A stretch of 16,198 nt of DNA from Crickella sp963642455 (GTDB taxonomy: Bacteria; Bacillota; Clostridia; Peptostreptococcales; Anaerovoracaceae), in assembly GCA_963642455.1 (NCBI GenBank), contig CAVIGM010000028.1, forward strand, positions 1 through 16,198, in the 5' to 3' direction. The notes beneath the pieces are model-generated. The model searched no databases. It had not been told where the DNA came from and saw only the letters and a list, made by a program, of their open reading frames with translations. Positions within the stretch are counted from its first letter, which is position 1. Every line of letters begins with the position of its first letter. Both the position numbers and the translations under genes were made by a program. Below are positions 7,059-13,564 of the stretch, piece after piece.

Positions 7059-8645
7059 ATGGTTGATAATGGCATGGTATATTTCGCAAGAGCCAATAGA
7101 GACGGCGAGATAGCAGACAAGATAATTCTTAACCCTAAGATGGCCAACAGACATGGCTTCATTTGCGGAGCGACCGGTACAGGCAAGACCGTTACACTTA
7201 AGGTGCTGGCTGAATCCTTCTCTAAGCTCGGCGTTCCTGTTTTCGTATCCGATGTCAAAGGCGATGTCGCAGGACTTTCGAAGCCGGGTGTAGATAACGA
7301 GAATATGCAGGAGAGAATTAAGCGCTTCGAGCTGAGTGATTTCGCATACCGCGGATATCCTGTAACCATTTATGATATCTACGGAGCAAAGGGTATTCCT
7401 CTCAGAACAACGATGAGCGAAATGGGGCCACAGCTTCTTTCGAGCATTCTCGACCTTAACGATACTCAGAGCTCGCTTCTTACGGTTGTTTTCAAGATTG
7501 CCGACGACCAGGGCCTTATTATTACGGATACCAAGGACCTCAAGGCAGTTCTGAATTATATTTCGGACAATGCAAATGACTTCGAGAATGAATACGGTCA
7601 CATAGCAGAAGCCTCGGTTACGACAATCATAAGAGCCATCGTAGCCTTAGAATCAGAGGGTGCTGACAAATTCTTCGGCGAGCCTGCGATAGATATCGCG
7701 GATTTTTTCAGAACAGATGCAAATGGATTTGGAATGATAAATATCCTCGACGCGGAGTCGCTTATAAATAAGCCAAGAATGTATTCGGCATTCATGCTAT
7801 ATCTTCTGTCCGAACTCTTTGAAATCCTGCCTGAGATAGGCGACCCAGAGAAGCCAAGAATGGTATTTTTCTTCGACGAGGCTCATCTTCTCTTTGACAG
7901 CGCAAGCAAGGCTCTTCTCGAGAAAATCGAGCAGGTTGTCAAGCTCATCCGCTCGAAGGGAGTTTCGATTTTCTTTGCTACGCAGAATCCTGCAGACATT
8001 CCAAATGCTGTTCTTGCACAGCTTGGCAACAAGATTGAGCATGCGCTTAGGGCATATACTCCAGCCGAGCAGAAGGCACTTCGCGCCGCAGCGGATTCCT
8101 TCAGAGCTAACGAGAACTTCAATACAGAGGAACTTTTGCAGAATCTCGGAAAAGGAGAGGCTATCGTCTCCGTCCTTGACGAGAAGGGCGTTCCGACAGT
8201 AGCTGAGCATGTTAGCATTCTTCCGCCTGAGAGCCTTATGGATGCGATTAGCGATGCGGACAGAGAAGCGCTTATCAAGAACTCCGATATGTATCTCAAA
8301 TATTATCAGGCAAAGGATGAGAAAAGTGCTTATGAGGAGCTCGTAGGTGATGGAAGCGAGGGAGCTAAGTCCGCGCAGGGTGATTCGCAGAAGAAGTCGA
8401 AGAAGGCTTCGAAGGATGACGAGGAGACTACTTCTTCGGGTGTAAAAGTAGCAAAGCCAGACTCGAAGCGCAAGATGTCTTCCGAGACGAAGAGCGTGCT
8501 TAGAACGGCGTCCGGCTCTATCGGCAGAGAGGTAGGCAAGACCGTCGGAGGAGCACTGCTTGGAAGCAAGGGAAGAACCATCGGCGGAAATATCGGTGCG
8601 AGCATAGGTAGAAATCTCTTCGGCACAATTTCTAAGAAGAAATAA
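7059..8645 (+). CDS. HerA/FtsK-superfamily ATPase, YjgR (DUF853) family
   Basis: The product is a 528-residue P-loop ATPase of the HerA-like helicase group, closest in pattern to E. coli YjgR. It shows PKMANRHGFICGATGTGKT with Walker A at 37-44, VFVSDVKGDVAG (61-72), Walker B with acidic pair VFFFDEAH (269-276), and a downstream FATQNPADIP stretch (sensor-like). A lysine/serine-rich low-complexity linker (about 435-480) leads to a C-terminal glycine-rich segment with GxxxG spacing (about 483-522). GAGGAGG at 7044-7050 supports ATG 7059. The biological role of this family is not settled; DNA translocation or hexameric ATPase activity is inferred from the fold. No NurA-type nuclease partner is nearby, which argues against a classic HerA-NurA repair pair. 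Confidence 0.88.
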   Translation: MVDNGMVYFARANRDGEIADKIILNPKMANRHGFICGATGTGKTVTLKVLAESFSKLGVPVFVSDVKGDVAGLSKPGVDNENMQERIKRFELSDFAYRGYPVTIYDIYGAKGIPLRTTMSEMGPQLLSSILDLNDTQSSLLTVVFKIADDQGLIITDTKDLKAVLNYISDNANDFENEYGHIAEASVTTIIRAIVALESEGADKFFGEPAIDIADFFRTDANGFGMINILDAESLINKPRMYSAFMLYLLSELFEILPEIGDPEKPRMVFFFDEAHLLFDSASKALLEKIEQVVKLIRSKGVSIFFATQNPADIPNAVLAQLGNKIEHALRAYTPAEQKALRAAADSFRANENFNTEELLQNLGKGEAIVSVLDEKGVPTVAEHVSILPPESLMDAISDADREALIKNSDMYLKYYQAKDEKSAYEELVGDGSEGAKSAQGDSQKKSKKASKDDEETTSSGVKVAKPDSKRKMSSETKSVLRTASGSIGREVGKTVGGALLGSKGRTIGGNIGASIGRNLFGTISKKK

Positions 8646-8769
8646 GAATAAGAATTGAACCAAGAAGAATCAAGAAATTCAAGAAATTACAGGCGAAATT
8701 ACAAGAACAAGACGAAATTCTAAGAAATCTCAACAAGAACAAGCAAATGATTTAGTAGGGGTAAGAATC
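8646..8769. repeat. A-rich quasi-repetitive spacer
   Basis: This 124-bp spacer between the ATPase and L,D-transpeptidase genes is almost free of plus-strand T-runs and is built from variants of AAGAAATT. There is a 9-bp near-tandem AAGAAATTC/AAGAAATTA (8672-8689), GCGAAATTACAAGAACAAG (8693-8711), then ACGAAATTCTAAGAAATC (8712-8729). No terminator or clear promoter is visible. The transpeptidase ribosome binding site TAGGGG lies just before its ATG. Confidence 0.6.
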
Positions 8770-10110
8770 ATGAAGGGCAAAAGGTGCATAATTCCAATCA
8801 TAGCGGCGATTATCGTAATTGCTTCATCTATTGTTGATGCAAGGCTTTGCGATGTTACAAGCTTCGCGAAGAACAGCTTCGTCGACGGTGTTGATGTGAG
8901 CGGGCTGACTTTGACTGAGGCAACAGCAAAGCTTGAATCGGAGCTTGATAAGATGTCGGTAGCCAAGGATGGTGTGGATCCGAAGGAAGTGAGCACGCCC
9001 TTCAAATACGGCAACGCTGTTGGACTTCATAGAAAGCTGGTTTTCTCGCATATAGATGCGAGGGCTCTTATAGGTGTAAAGAAAGAATACAAGCTTGGCT
9101 TGAATGTTATTTCGGGCACCGAGGAGCTGGCTGCTAACTTGGCGAATGCTCTGCCAAGCACGGAAGGGGAGCTGATGACTGCCGATGCGTATATCGATTA
9201 TGAGCAAATGACGATAATACCTGAGGTGCAAGGCGAGAATCTCGATTATACGAAGCTTGCAAAAGCCGTTGCTGCCCAGCGAAAGACGGCTCCTATGAAC
9301 GGGACTTTTGCTTTTTATAAGAAAGACTATGTGCTTGTGCCAGCAGTGACAAGCGCTGATCTCGAAGAGGAATTAGCGTGGGCTAAGGAACATTTGGTAA
9401 AGGGCATCGATATAGTGGACGGAAACGGAAATACCGTTCATGTGGGTAGCACTCAAATGTCGAAGCTTGTCATTCATAATTCGAAGAGTGTCGAATATGA
9501 TAAAGAGGCGGCTATGGCTCTTGCGGATACCTTAGCAGGAAATAGGCGCCCAAGCAGAGTCAGAATCCAGACAAATAGCGGCGTTAAGGAGCTTTACAAT
9601 TATGCGATTTCGGTTTCTATTGACAGGGAGAAATCCGCTGATTCGATTCTCGAGGCCGCAAAGGCATCTGTAGAAAATGCAGAGCCAATAGTTGCTCAAA
9701 TTTACGAAGATACTGAGACAGCAGTTAGGCTAAGTACCTATGTTGAGGTCTCTACTGAGAGGCAGCATCTTTGGTATTACAGAAACGGTTCGCTTATCAT
9801 CGATTCGCCTGTCGTTACGGGTATGTACGGGGTACACGACACACCGCATGGAATATTTAGATTGGCATATAAGGAACGCTCGGCGACTCTAAGGGGACCT
9901 AATGGCGACGGCACACAATATGAATCGCATGTAGCCTACTGGATGCCATTTAATGGCGGAATCGGTCTTCATGATGCTCCTTGGAGAGGTAGTTTCGGCG
10001 GAAATATCTATATTGGGGATGGCTCTCACGGATGCGTGAATTTGCCACATAATACAGCAAGGACTTTGTATAATGAACTGTCCTCGGGCTCAATCATAGT
10101 AGTTTGTTAG
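8770..10110 (+). CDS. L,D-transpeptidase with peptidoglycan-binding domain
   Basis: The product is a membrane-anchored enzyme expected to form 3-3 cross-links in peptidoglycan, or attach or trim stem peptides, outside the membrane. The 446-residue protein begins with a positively charged start and a hydrophobic segment (7-23), likely an uncleaved signal anchor. Next comes a region starting FVDGVDVSGLTLTEA (37-51) that matches PG-binding-4/YoaR-like domains and extends to about 320. The C-terminal YkuD catalytic domain (about 323-446) has H401 in GLHDAPWR and SHGCVNLP with nucleophile C422. ATG 8770 is preceded by TAGGGG. A lone Cys is the last residue (446). Catalytic residues are intact, so activity is expected. 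Confidence 0.93.
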   Translation: MKGKRCIIPIIAAIIVIASSIVDARLCDVTSFAKNSFVDGVDVSGLTLTEATAKLESELDKMSVAKDGVDPKEVSTPFKYGNAVGLHRKLVFSHIDARALIGVKKEYKLGLNVISGTEELAANLANALPSTEGELMTADAYIDYEQMTIIPEVQGENLDYTKLAKAVAAQRKTAPMNGTFAFYKKDYVLVPAVTSADLEEELAWAKEHLVKGIDIVDGNGNTVHVGSTQMSKLVIHNSKSVEYDKEAAMALADTLAGNRRPSRVRIQTNSGVKELYNYAISVSIDREKSADSILEAAKASVENAEPIVAQIYEDTETAVRLSTYVEVSTERQHLWYYRNGSLIIDSPVVTGMYGVHDTPHGIFRLAYKERSATLRGPNGDGTQYESHVAYWMPFNGGIGLHDAPWRGSFGGNIYIGDGSHGCVNLPHNTARTLYNELSSGSIIVVC

Positions 10111-10138
10111 CACATTGCAATGAAACAAACAGGAAACA

Positions 10139-10186
10139 ACATTAAACACATTAAATGACAACAATAGATAGCAATTGATAGCAATA
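10139..10186. repeat. Two short tandem duplications before lysoplasmalogenase gene
   Basis: ACATTAAAC/ACATTAAAT (10139-10156) and GATAGCAATT/GATAGCAATA (10167-10186) are 9-bp and 10-bp tandem pairs, each differing only in the last base. They sit in the 96-bp spacer between the transpeptidase stop and the next ribosome binding site. No promoter or terminator is convincing here. Confidence 0.75.
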
Positions 10187-10206
10187 CACAATAGGAGGCA
10201 CTTATA

Positions 10207-10860
10207 TTGATCGGAACATTATTCCTGATAGCTTTCTTCATCGTAAGCGCCATACATTTATTTGCAAGCAAGAAATGCGATAATGACCTGCGCGCGAAAT
10301 CAAAGGTCTTCATTCTGCTCGCTTTGCTTGGATGGTACTGCTGCAGTGTAGATCCGATTAACCCTATTGTAGTTGCGGCTCTTCTTACAAGCTGGCTTGG
10401 AGATATTCTGCTCATTCCAAACAGCGTGAAGTGTTTCAGCCTTGGCGGAGTAAGCTTCATAATATCGCATATTTTCTTTATTCTGACTTATGCTCCGAAT
10501 ATTATCTGGTCAAGGCTTTCGCTTCCTGTAATACTGATAATAGCAGCGGTCTATCTGACCGTTGTTCTTCTATATTTCAAGGTCTTAAAGCCACATCTAA
10601 TCAAGCAGCTCTTCTACCCGATGTTCATTTACCTATCGATAAATGGTGCAATGAACAGCTTCGCATGGTTTCAGATGCTTTCGGCTCCATGCATGGCAAC
10701 GGTGATAACTCTGATAGGAGCTGTACTTTTCTTTATATCTGATGCGATAAATTTCTTTGTAAGATTCAAAAAGGATACAAGATGGAAGAGCCATTTCCCT
10801 GTGATGCTTACTTATTCGATAGGGGAATTGCTAATCGTATATGGAATTATTCTGCTATAA
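10207..10860 (+). CDS. Lysoplasmalogenase, YhhN/TMEM86 family
   Basis: The product is a polytopic membrane protein of 217 residues, rich in hydrophobic helices (about seven or eight). The conserved YhhN features are TSWLGDILLIPNS in the N-terminal half, the following FSLGGVSFIISHIFFILTY, and GAVLFFISDAINFFVRF near the C-terminus; their acidic and His residues fit the family's active-site positions. Characterised members cleave the vinyl-ether bond of lysoplasmalogens, which fits an anaerobe that makes plasmalogens. The start is TTG 10207, chosen because AGGAGG (10193-10198) lies 8 nt upstream and the first helix begins at once. A terminator hairpin begins at the base after the stop codon. Confidence 0.85.
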   Translation: MIGTLFLIAFFIVSAIHLFASKKCDNDLRAKSKVFILLALLGWYCCSVDPINPIVVAALLTSWLGDILLIPNSVKCFSLGGVSFIISHIFFILTYAPNIIWSRLSLPVILIIAAVYLTVVLLYFKVLKPHLIKQLFYPMFIYLSINGAMNSFAWFQMLSAPCMATVITLIGAVLFFISDAINFFVRFKKDTRWKSHFPVMLTYSIGELLIVYGIILL

Positions 10861-10910
10861 AAGAACGGCTACAAGTGTTGAAATTACAACTTGTAGCCGT
10901 TCTTGTTATT
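10861..10910. terminator. Bidirectional intrinsic terminator
   Basis: A perfect 16-bp inverted repeat, AAGAACGGCTACAAGT (10861-10876) with its complement at 10889-10904, encloses a 12-nt loop. The plus side is followed by T-rich TTCTTGTTATT, and the minus side ends in TTCTTTTATA. It starts right after the lysoplasmalogenase stop codon and lies 40 bp past the serA stop codon, so it can terminate both convergent units. Confidence 0.92.
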
Positions 10911-10943
10911 GGATTTCGCCTTGAAGTTCAAGCAGAAGAGTTC

Positions 10944-12071
10944 CTACAGAACTCTTGTCTTCAGAACGCATTCACAGTCGAATACCTTGTCGCAGTCCTT
11001 CTTAACAGCGGCGATTACATATCCGTAATCTCCACGCTTGCCGCTTGCGAAATCTACAAGGCAATCACCGTAGAATTCCTTAACCTTGTCGTCTGCAACA
11101 TTCTCGCACTTGTAGAGAATGCAGACTCTCTTAGTGTCAGGCTTAACTTCGAGGCTTACTCTTGGGAAGTTAACTGAGTTAACGATATTTCCGTTCTCAA
11201 GATAATCCATAAGTTCGTCTACTGCCATAGCTGCGCAGTTCTCTTCAGCCTCTGCTGTCGATGCGCCAAGGTGAGGAGTAGCAACGATGCCTTTCTTGCC
11301 AATATATTCAGGCTCAAGAAGGTCAGTCATGTATTTTCTCATCTTACCAGATTCGAGAGCCTCGATTACATCATCAATAACGATGAGGTCAGGTCTTGCG
11401 TAGTTCATAAAGATTACGCCGTCTTTCATATTTGCAATCAGGTCCTTGTTAACCATTCCCTTTGTAGTAGGAAGTGATGGAACATGGATTGATACAAAGT
11501 CGCATACCTTAACCATCTCAGCAACGTCATCGTAGAGCTTAACATCTGCAGTAAGACAAGGATGTGGCTTGAAAGCCTCATAGCCGACAACGTTCATTCC
11601 GAGAGCCTCAGCTGCGTTTGCAATCTTTGCACCGATTGCACCAAGTCCGATGATACCAACTGTCTTGCCGAGAATCTCGGTTCCTGCGAACTGCTTTTTG
11701 CCTTTCTCAACATCAGCGGCAACGTCGCCCTCGAGAGTCTGTCCCCAAGCAATGCCCTCGTACATATTTCTTGCGCCCATGATCATTCCGGCGATAGCAA
11801 GCTCCTTAACGGCATTTGAGTTAGCTCCTGGTGTGTTGAAGCAAACGATTCCCTTGTCTGCGCATTTCTCAAGCGGAATATTGTTAACTCCAGCACCTGC
11901 TCTTCCGATTGCAAGAAGATTATCCGAGAAATCCATCTCGTGCATCTTGAAGCTTCTTACGATAATAGCCTGCGCCTTATCAATATCTTCAACTAATTCA
12001 TATTTGTCGGTCAGTCTTCCGAGCCCAACCTGCGAGATGTTGTTAAGTGTACCAACATAATATTTTTCCAT
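10944..12071 (-). CDS. serA: D-3-phosphoglycerate dehydrogenase
   Basis: SerA oxidises 3-phosphoglycerate with NAD, the first step of serine synthesis and so of the glycine used by the cleavage system. The 375-residue product has IGRAGAGVNNI (55-65), the Rossmann motif GLGAIG (142-147), NYARPDL with R226, an acidic catalytic region around E253/E255, and TPHLGAST with H267. The C-terminal part (about 303-375) resembles the short ACT-like regulatory domain of this clostridial SerA type, which could give serine feedback; that is inference. The start CAT at 12069-12071 is supported by GGAGG (12085-12081); an in-frame ATG 12 codons upstream adds residues encoded by the tandem repeat. It diverges from the carboxypeptidase-like gene. 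Confidence 0.92.
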   Translation of the reverse strand: MEKYYVGTLNNISQVGLGRLTDKYELVEDIDKAQAIIVRSFKMHEMDFSDNLLAIGRAGAGVNNIPLEKCADKGIVCFNTPGANSNAVKELAIAGMIMGARNMYEGIAWGQTLEGDVAADVEKGKKQFAGTEILGKTVGIIGLGAIGAKIANAAEALGMNVVGYEAFKPHPCLTADVKLYDDVAEMVKVCDFVSIHVPSLPTTKGMVNKDLIANMKDGVIFMNYARPDLIVIDDVIEALESGKMRKYMTDLLEPEYIGKKGIVATPHLGASTAEAEENCAAMAVDELMDYLENGNIVNSVNFPRVSLEVKPDTKRVCILYKCENVADDKVKEFYGDCLVDFASGKRGDYGYVIAAVKKDCDKVFDCECVLKTRVL

Positions 12072-12087
12072 GAATAGTAACCTCCAT

Positions 12088-12149
12088 TTGTATTCATATG
12101 TGTTCATATGTATTCATTCTTTCATTTATTTGTTTGAAAAGTTTGAAAA
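12088..12149. repeat. Tandem repeats in the serA leader
   Basis: Three 10-bp units (12088-12097, 12098-12107, 12108-12117) follow the pattern DTGTRTTCAT on the plus strand, or ATGAAYACAN in the serA sense, ending 2 bp before the GGAGG. A perfect 9-bp tandem GTTTGAAAA/GTTTGAAAA follows at 12132-12149, then ATATAT arms around GAAAA (12149-12165). All lie within the predicted serA 5' leader. Each 10-bp unit places an ATG at the same spacing in the serA sense. Confidence 0.85.
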
Positions 12150-12169
12150 TATATGAAAAATATATTCTA

Positions 12170-12198
12170 AGTATATCATTTGCAAGGATGCCATTCAA
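12170..12198 (-). promoter_or_regulatory. Promoter of serA
   Basis: On the minus strand, -35 TTGAAT (12198-12193), a 17-bp spacer and -10 TATACT (12175-12170) predict a start near 12163 and a leader of about 90 nt. The element lies only 17 bp from the divergent -35 of the downstream gene, so the two promoters are back to back and could interfere. Confidence 0.78.
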
Positions 12199-12215
12199 TG
12201 CTGAAGCGGTGTATA

Positions 12216-12244
12216 TTTACAAGGAATGGCGCATAAAGTATAAT
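12216..12244 (+). promoter_or_regulatory. Promoter of dac-like gene, leaderless arrangement
   Basis: A -35 TTTACA (12216-12221), exactly 17 bp of spacer, and a perfect -10 TATAAT (12239-12244). The ATG of the next gene begins at 12251, 7 bp after the -10, which is where transcription should start. No Shine-Dalgarno sequence lies between them. Confidence 0.8.
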
Positions 12245-12250
12245 TATCAT

Positions 12251-13564
12251 ATGAAAAAAAGCAATTCGTTGATTGCGATTTTGGTCGCATTTTCGCTACT
12301 GATTACAGCCTCGATAGGGGAGTCTTTCGCCGCGAAAAAAAATAAGAATAGTGACTCGAAGCAGACCGAAGCCGAGCAGAGCGTTCCCGCACCTGAGATT
12401 GAAACAGGCTCCGCGGTTGTTTTCTGTGCCTCGACAAGCCAGCTTGTGTATGGAGTGCACCACGAGCGCAAACTCTCTCCGGGCAACTTAACTAAGATTA
12501 TGACGGCCATGATTGTCATAGACAATTTGCATGACAGCAAGGAATATAAGAACAAGATAGAGCTTACTCAAGCCGACAAGGACAGTGACGCGGGGCTTGC
12601 GGATTTCGACAGCATCAGCATTGAGGATCTTCTTGAGCATATGATAAATTCCGGCTCTGATGTGGCGGCGGAGCTTCTTGCTAAATATTCTGCTTCCTCG
12701 ACCGAGGTCTTTGTGAATGAAATGAATTCCAAGGCTCTTTCTATGGGCTTGGTTGATACTCAATTTGTAAATGCCACAGGCGCATACAGCGAGATGCAGT
12801 ATACGACTCCATACGATATGGCGGTCATTTGCCAGTATGCGATGAGATACGAGAAAATCCTGCAGATGCTCGAGGACACCGAGAGCGATGTGTATTACAA
12901 ATATGTAGTTGCTCAGATTAACGGAAATATGACAGAGCCGAATGTCGAGGCTCAGGAGATTTGCATAGCGAGAAAGGACGACCTCGATCTTATTGTTGTG
13001 CTTCTCGGAGAGGACGAGCTGACCAGACAGACGAATACCGAGAACCTGCTTAAATATGGTTTTTCTAAGGTCTCGAGGAATATGCTTGTAAAAGCAGGGG
13101 AAAAAGTAGGCCGCGTGAGTGTTAAGCATGGGGCAAAGACGAGGGTGAACTGCTACACGAAGACGAAGGGCTTCGCCTATGTTCCGCCGGAGGGTAGCGA
13201 ATCTCTGATATATAAAGAAATGTATTTCTATGATGACCTTGAAGCGCCTCTGAAAAAGGGAACCAAGGTAGGCGAGTGCCGAATCTATGTGGCAGACGAG
13301 CTTAAGGGCACGGTCGACCTCGTTATTAAGGAAGATGTCAAGACTGGCTGGTTTCCATCATATATTTATATCTCGAATATGGCGACGGTAATAATTGTTG
13401 TCGCTATTCTTCTGATACTGCTTGAAATTATTCGAATTATCAATCGAAGAAAGGCACGAGCAAGGCGAAAGGAGGCTTTGCGGCAGAAGAAGATTGACGA
13501 AATTGCAAGAAAGCAGCTTAAGCTCGAAGAAGACCGAAGAAAGAGGGGCTGGACGAATTTGTGA
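12251..13564 (+). CDS. D,D-carboxypeptidase-like protein (S11), probable pseudoenzyme
   Basis: The 437-residue protein has the layout of a DacF/PBP5-type D-alanyl-D-alanine carboxypeptidase. There is a signal peptide (about 1-28), a penicillin-binding fold from about 52, a PBP5_C-like beta domain (about 275-365), a C-terminal membrane helix (about 376-396), and a basic, charged cytoplasmic tail (398-437). The catalytic set is broken. The SxxK block reads PGNLTKIMTAM with N79 in place of the nucleophile Ser and K82 kept. SxN reads SGSDVAAELLA (S134, S136). The stretch between about 210 and 237, where KTG should be, is shortened and has no KTG. It probably does not hydrolyse peptides or bind penicillin covalently; a scaffold or regulatory role is inferred. 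Its stop overlaps the uvrC start. Confidence 0.85.
   Translation: MKKSNSLIAILVAFSLLITASIGESFAAKKNKNSDSKQTEAEQSVPAPEIETGSAVVFCASTSQLVYGVHHERKLSPGNLTKIMTAMIVIDNLHDSKEYKNKIELTQADKDSDAGLADFDSISIEDLLEHMINSGSDVAAELLAKYSASSTEVFVNEMNSKALSMGLVDTQFVNATGAYSEMQYTTPYDMAVICQYAMRYEKILQMLEDTESDVYYKYVVAQINGNMTEPNVEAQEICIARKDDLDLIVVLLGEDELTRQTNTENLLKYGFSKVSRNMLVKAGEKVGRVSVKHGAKTRVNCYTKTKGFAYVPPEGSESLIYKEMYFYDDLEAPLKKGTKVGECRIYVADELKGTVDLVIKEDVKTGWFPSYIYISNMATVIIVVAILLILLEIIRIINRRKARARRKEALRQKKIDEIARKQLKLEEDRRKRGWTNL

Noticed and set aside
8654..8755. Open frame in the A-rich spacer reading as a short Lys/Gln/Leu coiled-coil-like peptide
   Set aside because: It has no ATG, GTG or TTG start with a ribosome binding site, and the composition follows from A-rich repeats.
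12098..12250. Longer N-terminus for the dac-like protein starting upstream of 12251
   Set aside because: It would run through the serA promoter and leader, has no ribosome binding site, and would put about 20-50 residues ahead of a clear signal peptide.
13340..13351. A KTG triplet in the dac-like protein (residues 364-366, DVKTGW)
   Set aside because: It lies after the beta domain and about 10 residues before the membrane helix, far from where the catalytic KTG strand falls (around 210-237), so it is very likely coincidental.
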